From positions 1-44,657 of the forward strand of contig CALXYG010000003.1 in the NCBI GenBank assembly GCA_944392885.1: 44,657 nucleotides of DNA, in the 5' to 3' direction. A program made the position numbers and the translations under genes. Of this stretch, positions 1 to 9,695 are shown one piece after another. This DNA is from an uncultured Clostridia bacterium. GTDB lineage: Bacteria; Bacillota; Clostridia; TANB77; CAG-508. The notes under the pieces are model-generated. The model was not told where the DNA came from and ran no database searches. It was given only the letters and a program-made list of their open reading frames with translations. Positions within the stretch are counted from its first letter, which is position 1. Each line of letters starts with the position of its first letter.

Positions 1-162
1 AGTAATTTAAGAGAATTTGCAAGTTTAGAAAAAGATGTAGTAATTATTGGAGTAAATACTAGAATTGAAATTTGGAACAAAGAAAAATGGAGAAATTACA
101 ATTCAAGTGAAAACGTAAATGTAGATGAAATAGCAGAAAACATGACTATGCTAGGTATATAA
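1..162 (+). CDS. mraZ: MraZ, C-terminal part (5' end outside window)
   Basis: The first 53 codons read as the end of MraZ, the SpoVT/AbrB-like DNA-binding protein that heads the division and cell wall cluster and represses its own operon in other bacteria. Visible are the family-typical stretch [15 protein letters not shown] and the following RIEIW, close to the MraZ consensus. The stop is TAA at 160-162. The start lies before the window. Its place upstream of rsmH supports the call. No CGG codon is present in this part. Confidence 0.9.
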   Translation, partial: SNLREFASLEKDVVIIGVNTRIEIWNKEKWRNYNSSENVNVDEIAENMTMLGI

Positions 163-504
163 CTTGAAAAAGTTTATATAATTTACAGAAGAAAAATCAA
201 TTTACAAAAGAAAAAATTTTAAAATACTATACAAAAGATAAAGTCAATAATTTTATTTAATTTACAAAACTCGCAAAATCCTACCAATGATAAATTTGTA
301 TAATTTACGAAAGTAAAATTATAAACTCACAAAAGAAAATAAAAAAACAAAAGAAAAGTAAAAAATGGAGAAATATACGAAAAAAGTTTAAGTTACAAAA
401 GAAAAGTTTTAAAAGCAAAAGGCATGACAGTTGGTATTTTAAACTTACCAACTGTTTGTGCTATTTACAAAATGCAAAACGCAAAATGAAATGTGGGGAA
501 TTAA
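163..504 (+). repeat. mraZ-rsmH intergenic region with degenerate TTTACAAAAGAAAA repeats and a hairpin
   Basis: This 342-base gap holds no convincing gene. It is almost pure A/T with about ten degenerate copies of a TTTACAAAAGAAAA-like unit (for example near 199, 257, 302, 328, 349, 392 and 463) at irregular spacing. A hairpin with 10-bp arms (ACAGTTGGTA at 427-436 and TACCAACTGT at 446-455) lies about 50 bases before rsmH and lacks a clear T-tract, so it is not an obvious terminator. MraZ operators in other bacteria are direct TGGGN repeats in front of mraZ; these units do not match them. Confidence 0.5.
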
Positions 505-1438
505 ATGGAATTTAAACACACACCTGTATTACTAGATGAATGTGTTAAAGGATTAGCAATAAAGCCAAATGGTATTTATGTTGACGGTACTATTCGGTGG
601 AGCAGGGCATAGTATTCAAATTATAAAAAAGCTATCATCTGATGCTCTGTTAATAGGAATTGATAGAGATGAAGAGGCGTTAAAAACCGCAAAAGAAAAA
701 CTAAAAGAATATACGAATATTACTTATGTACATAATAATCATGATAATATAAAACAAATTTTAGATTCTCTTCAAATTGGAAATGTAGATGGAATATTAC
801 TAGATTTAGGAGTTTCCTCATATCAATTAGATGAAAAACAACGAGGTTTTAGTTATATGGCAGACGCGCAATTAGATATGAGAATGGATAAAACACAGGA
901 ATTAACAGCAAGGCAAGTTATAAATGAATACAAAGAGGATGAGTTAGCAGATATTATTTATCAATATGGAGAAGAAAAATTTTCCAGAGTTATTGCAAGA
1001 AATATTGTAAAAGCAAGACAGAAAAAGGAAATAGTAACAACTAAACAATTAGTGGATATTATTCAAGCAAGTCTTCCAAACTTTGCAAAAGCAAAAGAAG
1101 GACACCCAGCAAAAAGAACATTTCAAGCAATTCGTATTGAGGTAAACAATGAAATAAAACCATTACAAGCAACAATAGAAAGTTGCATTGAATGTTTAAA
1201 ACCAGGAGGAAGACTCTGTGTTATTACATTTCATTCTTTAGAAGATAGAGCAGTAAAAAATGCTTACATTAAAGCGAGTGGAAAATGTATATGCCCACCA
1301 GACTTACCATATTGTGTCTGTGGACATGAAAGTATAGGAAAGATTATAACGAAGAAACCAATTATACCAACAAAAGAAGAACAAGAAGAAAATTCGAGAA
1401 GTAAGAGTGCAAAATTAAGAATTTTCGAAAAGAGGTGA
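505..1438 (+). CDS. rsmH: 16S rRNA (cytosine-1402 N4) methyltransferase RsmH, read through a +1 shift at CGG
   Basis: RsmH (MraW) methylates C1402 of 16S rRNA with S-adenosylmethionine. The start ATG at 505 gives [14 protein letters not shown], the normal N-terminus. The frame then meets CGG at 595-597 and the 0 frame stops six codons later. Skipping one base gives YVDGT-I-G-GAGHS, the conserved SAM-binding loop, and the protein continues to TGA at 1436-1438 with EVNNE, FHSLEDR and an SRSAKLR-like end. The joined product is 310 residues, the usual length. A start inside the second frame (569) would lose the conserved N-terminus. It follows mraZ and overlaps the RBS region of ftsL. Confidence 0.92.
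595..597 (+). other. In-frame CGG, +1 recoding site in rsmH
   Basis: Codon 31. Context ATT CGG TGG; restored reading ATT-(C)GGT-GGA. The residue produced is the first Gly of the conserved GGAGHS loop. The 0 frame would end in IRWSRA and a stop. Confidence 0.9.
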
Positions 1439-1442
1439 AAAA

Positions 1443-1976
1443 ATGGCAAATAGCAGGCAAATTTACAATCAATACCAATATGAAACGAGTCCAAGAAAAT
1501 TACAACCAGCAAAACAACCGCAAAAGAAACCACATACAACAAGAAAAACAAGTACACGAAGCAAAAAGAATATACAAGAAGAAATAAAAAAAGTAAAAGT
1601 AATGGAGTCAAAGAAAAAGGCAAAAATGGTATTTTATTTGATTTTAGGCTTTACTGTATTGTTTGCTATTGGCTATAGAAATTCCCAAATAAATGAAGCA
1701 TTTACTAAAAAGCAATCTCTAGAAAAAGAGATTTCCCAAGTAAGGAAAGAAAATGAACAATTAGAAGTAAGCATACAAAATAGTTTAAACCTAAGTCAGA
1801 TTGAGGCTCTAGCAAAAGAAAAGCTTGGAATGCAAAAATTGACTAGTAAACAAACAATATATATTGATTTGCCGAAAAAGGACTATGTAAAGGCAGGAAG
1901 CGAAGAAATTATTATTGACGAAAATCAGGGTGTAATGGAAAGCATAATTACATTTATAAAGAATATATTTAAATAA
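1443..1976 (+). CDS. ftsL: FtsL-like septum protein
   Basis: A 177-residue bitopic membrane protein in the ftsL position between rsmH and the PBP. The N-terminal about 60 residues are Lys/Arg/Gln-rich and cytoplasmic, followed by one membrane segment (about residues 61-77, MVFYLILGFTVLFAIGY), a coiled coil (QSLEKEISQVRKENEQLE) and a LGMQK motif typical of the FtsL/DivIC family. In other Firmicutes FtsL works with DivIB and DivIC at the septum. The RBS GAGGTG overlaps the end of rsmH. Sequence identity in this family is low, so the name rests on topology and position. Confidence 0.8.
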   Translation: MANSRQIYNQYQYETSPRKLQPAKQPQKKPHTTRKTSTRSKKNIQEEIKKVKVMESKKKAKMVFYLILGFTVLFAIGYRNSQINEAFTKKQSLEKEISQVRKENEQLEVSIQNSLNLSQIEALAKEKLGMQKLTSKQTIYIDLPKKDYVKAGSEEIIIDENQGVMESIITFIKNIFK

Positions 1977-2012
1977 AGATTATTATAAAAAAGATAATCT
2001 TTATTTTTTTTT
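1975..2012 (+). terminator. Rho-independent terminator after ftsL
   Basis: Arms AAAGATTAT (1975-1983) and ATAATCTTT (1994-2002) followed by a run of nine T. It overlaps the ftsL stop codon and separates mraZ-rsmH-ftsL from the PBP gene. Confidence 0.8.
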
Positions 2013-2046
2013 AAAGTTACGGGAAATTGCATTTCTAATAACTTAA
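2011..2046. repeat. Intergenic palindrome, diverged copy
   Basis: TTAAAGTTACGGGAAAT and ATTTCTAATAACTTAA form an imperfect palindrome directly after a terminator. It resembles the near-perfect copies at 15743-15777 and 22447-22482. Confidence 0.5.
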
Positions 2047-2139
2047 AAAAATTATTGTATAAAAAAGTTGCTATGCAATTTTTGTGTCGACAAATCTTTA
2101 GAAAACAATCTAAAATATTATACAAAAAGGAGAAGCATT

Positions 2140-4134
2140 ATGCTAGAAACAGGGTTAAATCGAAAAAGAAGAATACGAAATTCTTTATTTGTGGTACTTA
2201 GCATATTTGTTTTATTAACAGTTCGAATTGGTTGGATTCAATTTGTACAAGGTAGCGAATTGCAAACCAGAGCTTATATGCAGCAAACAATGGACAGAAA
2301 TATAAATCCTAAAAGAGGAACAATATATGATTCTACCCGGCAAAACAATATTGGCAATGAGCGCAAGTGTTGAAACAGTTACAATAAATCCTACTAACAT
2401 TGCAAAAGAAAATAAGGAAAAAATTGCAACAGCACTTGCAAATATTTTTGAACTTGACTATGAAAATGTCCTAAAAAAAGTACAAAAAAGAAGTTCAATT
2501 GAAACTATTATAAAAAAAGTTGATAAAGAAAAGACAAATGAATTGAGAAAATGGATGGACGAAAATCAAATTACTACAGGGATTAATATTGATGAAGATA
2601 CCAAACGTTATTACCCATATAACAATTTAGCTTCACATGTAATTGGCTTTTGTGGAGTAGATAATCAAGGTTTAGATGGTATTGAAGTTACATTTGATGA
2701 TATATTAAAAGGAACAACTGGGAAAATTGCTAAGTTAGCAGATGGAAAAGGGGGAGAATTATTAAATGAAGGAGAAGAATATACACCACCAGTAAATGGT
2801 AAAGATTTAGTTTTGTCTATAAATATGTCAGCACAGGCAATTGCAGAAAAATATCTAAAACAGGCGTGCATTGACAATGAATGTACAGACGGAGGGAATA
2901 TTCTGGTAATGAATCCAAAAACAGGAGACATTATAGCAATGGCAACATATCCAGATTATAATTTAAATGAACCATATGAACCAAATACAGAAGAATTAAA
3001 AGAAACATGGGATACTTTATCCTCCGGAGATAAAACGAAACAATTACAACAGATGTGGAGAAATCGTGCCATTGCAGATAGTTATGAGCCAGGTTCTACG
3101 TTTAAGTTATTAACTGCTTCTGCAGCACTAGAAGAGGGAATAACAACAACAGACAAAGAAGGAGAGTTTAGTTGCACTGGTGGAATAGAAGTTTCTGGAG
3201 TTAGAATTAGATGCTGGAGATATTATAGACCACATGGTTCAGAAAGCTTAAGGCAGGCACTAATGAATTCATGTAATCCTGTATTTATAAGTCTGCGGAC
3301 AAAAAATAGGCAAAGAAAAATATTATGACTACCTTGAAAAATTTGGTTTGTTAAATACAACAGGAATTAAATTAACAGGAGAAGCTAAGGGAATTTTCTT
3401 AGCAGAAGATAAAGTGGGACCTGTAGAACTTGCAACAATTAGTTTTGGCCAGAGATTCAAGGTTACACCATTGCAAATGGTAAGAATGGTATCTGCAATT
3501 GCAAATGGTGGGACACTAATGGAGCCAAGAATTGTGAAACAAATAATCGATAATGAAACTGGAGAAGTAGAAAATATAGAGCCAAAAGAACAATCTAGAG
3601 CTATTTCTGAGGAAACAGCTAAACAAGTACTTAGTATGATGGAATCAGTAGTAGCAGAAGGAACAGGAAGAAATGCACAAGTAAAGGGGTACAGAATAGG
3701 AGGCAAAACCGGAACTTCAGAAGATGGTGTTAATACTAATAAATATGTTACATCATTTGTTGGAGTTGCACCAATCTCAGATCCAGAAGTTGTTATATTA
3801 ATTACATTATATAACCCAACTGGAGAAGGAGGACACCAAGGAGGAGGGGTTGCAGCTCCAATAGCATCACAGGTTTTACGGAGAATTATTATCTGTACTA
3901 GAAATTATGCCAGATGACGAAGGGAAAACTGAAATTAAGCAGGCTGTAATAGTTCCTGAAATACGAGACATTACTGTAAAAGAGGCAGTGGAAAAATTAA
4001 AAGAAGTTGGGCTAGATGCAAATATTAATGCTGATGCAGAAATAAATGAAGAAGAAACAATAGTAAAAGAACAGTTACCAAAACCAGGATTAAGCATAAA
4101 TGAGGGAACTAAAGTTGAGATTTATTTAGAATAA
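2140..4134 (+). CDS. Class B penicillin-binding protein (SpoVD/FtsI type) with PASTA domain, read through three +1 shifts at CGG
   Basis: Septal peptidoglycan transpeptidase. The start ATG 2140 has a good RBS (AAGGAG). A membrane anchor (about residues 14-33) is followed by a dimerisation domain, a transpeptidase domain with STFK (Ser319), SCN (377-379) and KTG (522-524), and one C-terminal PASTA domain. The gene contains three in-frame CGG codons, at codons 67, 386 and 580. Without +1 shifts the longest pieces lack one or more catalytic motifs; with all three shifts a 663-residue protein of normal size results, with DSTGKTILA, FISLGQKIGKEKYY and SQVLGELLSVLE at the joints. SpoVD and the vegetative FtsI/PBP2x cannot be told apart here; the single PASTA repeat and Clostridia context favour the SpoVD-like group. 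Confidence 0.9.
2338..2340 (+). other. In-frame CGG, +1 recoding site 1 in PBP
   Basis: Codon 67. Context ACC CGG CAA, restored ACC-(C)GGC-AAA. The Gly produced lies in the IYDSTGKTILA stretch, which matches the widely conserved YDRNG-x-x-LA motif of class B PBPs. The 0 frame stops 11 codons later. Confidence 0.9.
3296..3298 (+). other. In-frame CGG, +1 recoding site 2 in PBP
   Basis: Codon 386. Context CTG CGG ACA, restored CTG-(C)GGA-CAA. It restores NPVFISLGQKIG, directly after the SCN motif; the Gly is conserved in class B PBPs. The 0 frame stops ten codons later. Confidence 0.9.
3879..3881 (+). other. In-frame CGG, +1 recoding site 3 in PBP
   Basis: Codon 580. Context TTA CGG AGA, restored TTA-(C)GGA-GAA. 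It joins the end of the transpeptidase domain (AAPIASQVL) to the linker and PASTA domain. Failure to shift would give a protein without PASTA. Confidence 0.9.
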
Positions 4135-4348
4135 TATAAAGATAAAGCTAAAGTAAATATGTTCGAAATACACATTAATAGATTATTAGAATAAAAAAAG
4201 ATGAACAAATCTACTAAGTAAAATACTTTTTTATATCATAATTAAATCAATCACGCGAATTATATGTGTGACATTTTCTTAGAAAAACTATATACAAAAT
4301 AATAATTTAATTATATAATAAAACAGAATAAAGAAATGGAGGAGTGAA

Positions 4349-5818
4349 ATGGAATTAAAAAAAGTATTGGCAGGACTTGAAGGGTTAAAAGCAAAAGGAA
4401 ACCTAGATATTGAAATTCAAAACATAGAAAGTGATTCAAGGAAAATAACAAAAAATAGCCTTTTTATTGCAATAAAAGGATTTACCACTGACGGACATGA
4501 TTATATAGAAAACGCAATTGAAAAAGGGGCAAATTCAATAATGGTAGAAGAAGGATTTGATTTTAGAAAAGTTAAATTGCCAAATGAAATTACAGTTATT
4601 ATTGCTCCAAATACAAGATATGCGCTTGCTATAATCGCATGCAATTTTTACGAAAATCCAACTAAGAAATTTAAATTAGTTGGTGTTACTGGAACAAAGG
4701 GAAAAACTACAACAACATTTATGATAAAAAAATTGCTTGAAAAGCAGGGACAAAAAGTAGGCCTAATAGGAACTATTGCAAAATACATAGGTGATAAATG
4801 TCTAGGAGAAAGTGATAGAACAACACCAGACAGTTTGGAATTACAAAGATTATTTGCACAAATGGCAAATGAAAATGTTAATACAGTTGTTATGGAAGTT
4901 TCTTCTCAAAGCTTAAAACTAGACAGAGTAGTAGGTTGCCACTTTGATATAGCGGTATTTACAAATTTTTCAGAAGATCATATTAGTCCAAATGAACATC
5001 CAAACATGGAAGATTATTTTAATTCAAAACTAAAGCTATTTCAAATGTGCAAAACAGGATTTATTAATTCAGATGACATGCAGGTAGTTAAAATAAAAAA
5101 ATTACTTCCAAATGACAACATTAAAACATATGGAATTGACAATCCAGCAGACTTAATTGCGAAAGATATTACTATTACAAACTCTTATGTGGACTTTAAA
5201 GTAAAATTAGGTGAGAAAAACGAACGCGTAAAAACAAGTATTCCGGGACGTTTTAGTGTATATAACTCATTAGCTGCTATTTGTGTTGCACTAACATTAG
5301 GAGTAACGCCAGAGAATGTCAAAGAAGCTTTATTAGATATAAGAGTCCCAGGCAGAAGTGAACTTGTTCCAAACAAAAAGGAATTAACGATTATGATTGA
5401 TTATGCACACTCACCAGAAAGTTTGGAAAGTATTTTAAAAGCGGTAAAAAGCTATACTAGGGGCAGAGTTATTAGTGTATTTGGTTGTGGAGGAGATAGA
5501 GATTCTGGGAAAAGGACTATTATGGGGGAAATTTCCGGTAAAAATGCTGATTTTACTATTATCACATCAGATAATCCACGAACAGAGAAACCAAAAGAAA
5601 TTATAGAACAAATTGAAAAAGGAATGAAAAAGACAAAGGGAAAATATATTGTAATAATAGACAGAAAAGAAGCTATTCGATATGCAATAACAATGGCAAA
5701 TAAAAGAGATATCATCGTTCTTGCCGGAAAAGGTCATGAACCATACCAAGAAATTAATGGAAAGAAATATCCATTTGACGAGCGAGTTATTGTAAAAGAA
5801 ATTATCGAAGGAAATTAA
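4349..5818 (+). CDS. murE: UDP-MurNAc-tripeptide synthetase MurE
   Basis: Cytoplasmic Mur ligase that adds the third amino acid to UDP-MurNAc-dipeptide. It has 489 residues, the normal length. Seen are the N-terminal substrate domain, the P-loop GVTGTKGKTTT (about residues 114-124), the central VMEVSSQSLKLDR, and the C-terminal SDNPRTEKP. The DNPR motif is associated in this family with meso-diaminopimelate rather than lysine. RBS GGAGG before ATG 4349. A 214-base gap separates it from the PBP; no clear terminator is seen there. It is followed by mraY after 19 bases. Confidence 0.96.
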   Translation: MELKKVLAGLEGLKAKGNLDIEIQNIESDSRKITKNSLFIAIKGFTTDGHDYIENAIEKGANSIMVEEGFDFRKVKLPNEITVIIAPNTRYALAIIACNFYENPTKKFKLVGVTGTKGKTTTTFMIKKLLEKQGQKVGLIGTIAKYIGDKCLGESDRTTPDSLELQRLFAQMANENVNTVVMEVSSQSLKLDRVVGCHFDIAVFTNFSEDHISPNEHPNMEDYFNSKLKLFQMCKTGFINSDDMQVVKIKKLLPNDNIKTYGIDNPADLIAKDITITNSYVDFKVKLGEKNERVKTSIPGRFSVYNSLAAICVALTLGVTPENVKEALLDIRVPGRSELVPNKKELTIMIDYAHSPESLESILKAVKSYTRGRVISVFGCGGDRDSGKRTIMGEISGKNADFTIITSDNPRTEKPKEIIEQIEKGMKKTKGKYIVIIDRKEAIRYAITMANKRDIIVLAGKGHEPYQEINGKKYPFDERVIVKEIIEGN

Positions 5819-5837
5819 ACATACAAAGGAGAGAAGC

Positions 5838-6821
5838 ATGAATTTAGATTTTCAAATAAAAGTATTACTATTGTCATTTGCAATTACTGTTGTGCTAGCA
5901 TTAATTATTATTCCTATTTTAAAAAAACTTAAAATAGGTCAAAACGAAAGAGACGATGGTCCACAATCTCATATTAGAAAACAGGGAACGCCAACAATGG
6001 GTGGAATCATCATGATGATAAGTGTAATCATATGTAGTATAGGTGGATTTATATATTATAAAACAGATGAGCCGGAAGTCGCTAAAAATATTATTCCATT
6101 GGTTTTAGTAACAATTGGATTTGGGCTAGTAGGGTTTGTAGACGATTTTAAAAAAATAGTATTAAAAAACACAAAAGGTTTAAAACCTATTTTCAAAATG
6201 CTAGGATTACTATTTATTGCAGGAGCATTCACAATTCTCCTAACACAAATTATGGGTATAAAAACAGATATTGTAATACCATTTTTAAATACTAGTTTAG
6301 AATTGCCTACTTTGTTATATATTCCATTTTCTATTTTTGTAATGCTTGCTACGACAAATGCTATAAATTTAACAGATGGTATTGATGGATTAGCAACAAG
6401 TATAAGTGCAATTATTTTAACAACACTTACAATAATTGCAATTATTTTAGATGTAAAGGAAGTTGTTGTATTTGGCAGTGTACTAGTAGGTACTTGTTTG
6501 GGCTTCCTAATTTTCAATTTACACAAAGCAAAAGTATTTATGGGAGATTTAGGCTCTCTTATGCTAGGTGGAGCAATAGCAGCTATTAGTATTTATTTAA
6601 AAATACCATTAATCCTACTATTAATTGCTATTATTCCAGTAATCGAAACTATTTCAGTTATGGCACAAGTTGTTTTTTTCAAAGCAACAGGAAAGCGCTT
6701 GTTTAAAATGGCACCACTTCATCATCATTTTGAGCTATCTGGATGGCGAGAAAATAAAATCGTATCTGTTTTTTGTATTATAACATTTTTAATGTGTGTT
6801 ATAGGATTATATTCTATTTAG
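5838..6821 (+). CDS. mraY: Phospho-MurNAc-pentapeptide transferase MraY
   Basis: Integral membrane enzyme that makes lipid I from UDP-MurNAc-pentapeptide and undecaprenyl phosphate. It has 327 residues with about ten membrane segments, the motif GTPTMGG near residue 50, FVDDFKK (Asp-Asp pair), NAINLTDGIDGLA, and MAPLHHHFELSGW with the three-histidine cluster near the C-terminus. RBS AAGGAG before ATG 5838. Part of the murE-mraY-ftsW-murG unit. Confidence 0.97.
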   Translation: MNLDFQIKVLLLSFAITVVLALIIIPILKKLKIGQNERDDGPQSHIRKQGTPTMGGIIMMISVIICSIGGFIYYKTDEPEVAKNIIPLVLVTIGFGLVGFVDDFKKIVLKNTKGLKPIFKMLGLLFIAGAFTILLTQIMGIKTDIVIPFLNTSLELPTLLYIPFSIFVMLATTNAINLTDGIDGLATSISAIILTTLTIIAIILDVKEVVVFGSVLVGTCLGFLIFNLHKAKVFMGDLGSLMLGGAIAAISIYLKIPLILLLIAIIPVIETISVMAQVVFFKATGKRLFKMAPLHHHFELSGWRENKIVSVFCIITFLMCVIGLYSI

Positions 6822-6840
6822 GAAGGAATGGTAAAGCTTT

Positions 6841-7987
6841 ATGGCAAAGCCAGAAAAAAACGTGGCAAAAACAAAGAATAAACCAGTAGATTTTACACTA
6901 TGCATAACAGTACTATTGCTACTCGCATTAGGAATCATTATGGTATTATCAGCTTCATCGCCATCAGCTTTATCAGATTATGGCGATAGTTATACATATG
7001 TATCAAAACAGGCTTTAGCAGCGGTAATTGGGCTTATTGGAATGTTTATAATTTCAAAAATAGACTATCATATATACAAATCATTTTATAAATTAGCATA
7101 TATAGGTTCTGTTTTATTATTAGCAATTGTACCAATTATAGGAGATGACATAAATGGTGCTAAACGTTGGATATATATACAACCATTTGGTTCATTCCAG
7201 CCATCTGAACTTGCAAAAATTGGATTAATTGTATTTTATGCAGCTTACCTAGCAAACCACAGGGATGAGCTAAAAACAACATGGAAAGGATTTGTAAAAC
7301 CATTTCTATGGTTAGTACCACCTATTTTAATACTAGTTATATTTCAAGACCATTTAAGTGCATCTATTGTTATTTTAGCTGTTATATCTGCAATGATGGT
7401 TATTGCAGGAACAAGGCTACGTGATTTCTTTACTTTGGGAGTAGGAGCAGCAGGAGCAGGTGTTGGTGCTTTAGTTTTAATGGCGCAATTAACTGGAAAA
7501 GGAGGATTTCGTTTTGACAGAATCACTTCATTCCTAGATCCATGGGCAGATCAAACTGGTGATGGTTGGCAAGTAATTCAAAGTCTATATGCGATTGGCT
7601 CAGGTGGACTTTTTGGGGCAGGACTTCGGACAGAGTAAACAAAAATATTTATATTTACCATTTCCTCATAATGACTTTATTTTCTCTGTACTGGCTGAAG
7701 AATTAGGGTTTGTAGGATGCTTAGTTGTTATTTTATTATTTGCCGTTTTTATCTGGAGAGGGATATTAATTGCAATGAAAGCTGTAGACACTTTTGGAAG
7801 TCTCCTTGCAATTGGAATTACTACATTGATTGGTATTCAGGTAATTATTAATATTGCAGTAGTAACAAATTCTATGCCTGTAACAGGTATGCCATTACCA
7901 TTTTTTAGTTATGGAGGTACGGCTTTAATGATTTTATTATGTAGTGTAGGAGTGTTATTAAATATATCAAGATCAACAAATAAATAA
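6841..7987 (+). CDS. ftsW: SEDS-family glycosyltransferase FtsW, read through a +1 shift at CGG
   Basis: Polytopic peptidoglycan polymerase of the septum. The first 262 codons give LSASSP, GAKRWI and FQPSELAKIGL, typical of FtsW. At CGG (7627-7629) the 0 frame ends as RTE-stop. Skipping one base gives GAGLGQSKQKYLYLP and then HNDFIFSVLAEELGFVG and PFFSYGGTALM, completing a 381-residue protein. The GLGQSKQK Gly is nearly invariant in SEDS proteins, so the restored reading is strongly supported. The gene sits between mraY and murG, 17 bases before the latter. Confidence 0.95.
7627..7629 (+). other. In-frame CGG, +1 recoding site in ftsW
   Basis: Codon 263. Context CTT CGG ACA, restored CTT-(C)GGA-CAG. 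The product residue is the conserved Gly of G-x-G-L-G-x-S-x-Q-K. Confidence 0.93.
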
Positions 7988-8004
7988 TATAAAAGGAGAA
8001 TCGT

Positions 8005-9117
8005 ATGAGGGTAATAATTGCAGCTGCAAGAACGGGAGGACATATAAATCCTGGAATTGCGATTGCTAATAAGATTAAGCAAGAACAAAAGGATTCTGAA
8101 ATTCTATTCATAGGAACAACAGAGGGATTAGAAAATGATTTAGTACCAAGAGCAGGCTTTAAGCTAGAAACAATAGAAGCATATGGATTTAATCGCAAAA
8201 TCACAATTGAAAATATAAGAAAAATAATTAAAACAATAAAAAGCAAAAAAAATGTAAAAAAGATTTTAGAAGAATTTAAACCAGATATTGTAATTGGTAC
8301 TGGTGGCTATATCTGTATGCCAGTAATAATGGCAGCACATTCTCTCAAAATACCAACTGTCTTACACGAAAGTAATGCATTCCCAGGAGCCACTGTAAAA
8401 GTACTATCCAGTACGGTAAACGAAATTTGTGTTGGATTTGGAGATGCTAAAAAACGTTTGCCAAAGGCAAAAAAAGTAGTTGTTACAGGTACACCTACGA
8501 AAATTCGAGACCTGCAATTGGGAATGGAGAAAAAAAATAGTCTAAAAAAACAATTGGGATTTATAGAGCATCTGCCACTTGTATTGGTGTTTGGTGGAAG
8601 TCAGGGAGCAAAAAGTATTAATGACAGTGTGTTAGAACTTATTACTAAAGGTAAAAACAAAAACTATCAAATCATTTGGGCAGCTGGGAAAACACAATAT
8701 GAACAAATATGCAAAAGTCTATCTAATAATATGAATATAGAAGGAACTAAACAAGTAAAAATTTTGCCATATATTTATAATATGGAGGAAATGATGAATA
8801 TTTGTGATATAGTAGTATCTAGAAGTGGAGCAATGACAATTACTGAAGTGGCAAAAGTTGGAAAAGCTGGAATTTTTATACCACTTCCATTTGCAACAGA
8901 AAATCACCAAGAATATAACGCAAAAGTATTAGCAGATATTGGAGCTGCTAAAATTATATTAGATAAAGAATTGACAGCAGATAGACTTTCAAAAGAAATA
9001 GAATATATTTTACAGGAAAATGGAATGCTAGAATCTATGGGGAAAAAAGCAAAAAAAATGGAAATAAAAGAAGTTGAAGACAAAATATATCAAGAGATTA
9101 TTAAAATTGTCGAATAA
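8005..9117 (+). CDS. murG: UDP-GlcNAc:lipid I N-acetylglucosaminyltransferase MurG
   Basis: Peripheral membrane GT-B glycosyltransferase that makes lipid II. It has 370 residues. The N-terminal glycine-rich loop is AARTGGHINPGIAIA (family GGTGGHxxPxLA), followed by IGTGGYICMP, HESNAFPG, VFGGSQGAKSIN, the Ser-Arg-Ser-Gly-Ala motif VVSRSGAMTITE and PFATENHQEYNA. RBS AAGGAG before ATG 8005. It is the last recognisable gene of the division cluster here; murB and divIB are not found after it. Confidence 0.97.
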   Translation: MRVIIAAARTGGHINPGIAIANKIKQEQKDSEILFIGTTEGLENDLVPRAGFKLETIEAYGFNRKITIENIRKIIKTIKSKKNVKKILEEFKPDIVIGTGGYICMPVIMAAHSLKIPTVLHESNAFPGATVKVLSSTVNEICVGFGDAKKRLPKAKKVVVTGTPTKIRDLQLGMEKKNSLKKQLGFIEHLPLVLVFGGSQGAKSINDSVLELITKGKNKNYQIIWAAGKTQYEQICKSLSNNMNIEGTKQVKILPYIYNMEEMMNICDIVVSRSGAMTITEVAKVGKAGIFIPLPFATENHQEYNAKVLADIGAAKIILDKELTADRLSKEIEYILQENGMLESMGKKAKKMEIKEVEDKIYQEIIKIVE

Positions 9118-9205
9118 ATAGCAAATTTGCGACGAAAAATTCTTGCTAAATTATATTAAAAGGGTTATATTATTAGATAATACAAAAGAGAAGGGGGTAG
9201 GAATT

Positions 9206-9523
9206 TTGCAAAATGCAAGAAGTCTTTATGGGCAAGAAATTTTAGAAATAGGAGACTTAGTAGAATCAGAAATAGATTATCTAGTAGAATTGGCATATTA
9301 CAAAATTATTCAACAATACAAGAAAACGAATAGATATGCTGTAGAAGTTGTAAAAACAGAACATTTGCAAAACATGATAAAAGTCGAAAAAGAAACAGTT
9401 AATCTTTTTACAGACAATGAAACAAAAACAAATCATATTCTGGAATTACTAAAGAAAAACAAAGTAACTCCAACAGGATTAAAAGATACAATAGTAGAAT
9501 TAATAAAATCGGAGGCGTTCTAA
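9206..9523 (+). CDS. Small protein of unknown function between murG and topA
   Basis: About 105 residues, mostly helical and charged, with no membrane segment or signal peptide. I prefer the TTG start at 9206 because the strong purine run GAAGGGGGTAGG lies just before it; an in-frame TTG at 9143 would add 21 residues without a good RBS. I do not recognise the family. No conserved catalytic motif is evident. It may be cotranscribed with murG, which ends 88 bases upstream. Confidence 0.65.
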   Translation: MQNARSLYGQEILEIGDLVESEIDYLVELAYYKIIQQYKKTNRYAVEVVKTEHLQNMIKVEKETVNLFTDNETKTNHILELLKKNKVTPTGLKDTIVELIKSEAF

Positions 9524-9635
9524 CATAGAACGTCTCTTTAAAAATAAAATATATTTGAAAATTATTTATTGTAAGAAAAAAGAATAAATATTATTGTACA
9601 AAGCGATTTATATAAATACAAACTGGAATTTAATA

Positions 9636-9664
9636 TTTACATCAAAAAAAAATTAGTATATAAT
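9636..9664 (+). promoter_or_regulatory. Predicted sigma-A promoter of topA
   Basis: TTTACA (9636-9641), 17-base spacer, TATAAT (9659-9664), 32 bases before the topA ATG. Confidence 0.75.
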
Positions 9665-9695
9665 GAAAACAAGCAAAAGGAAAAGGAGATAACAA

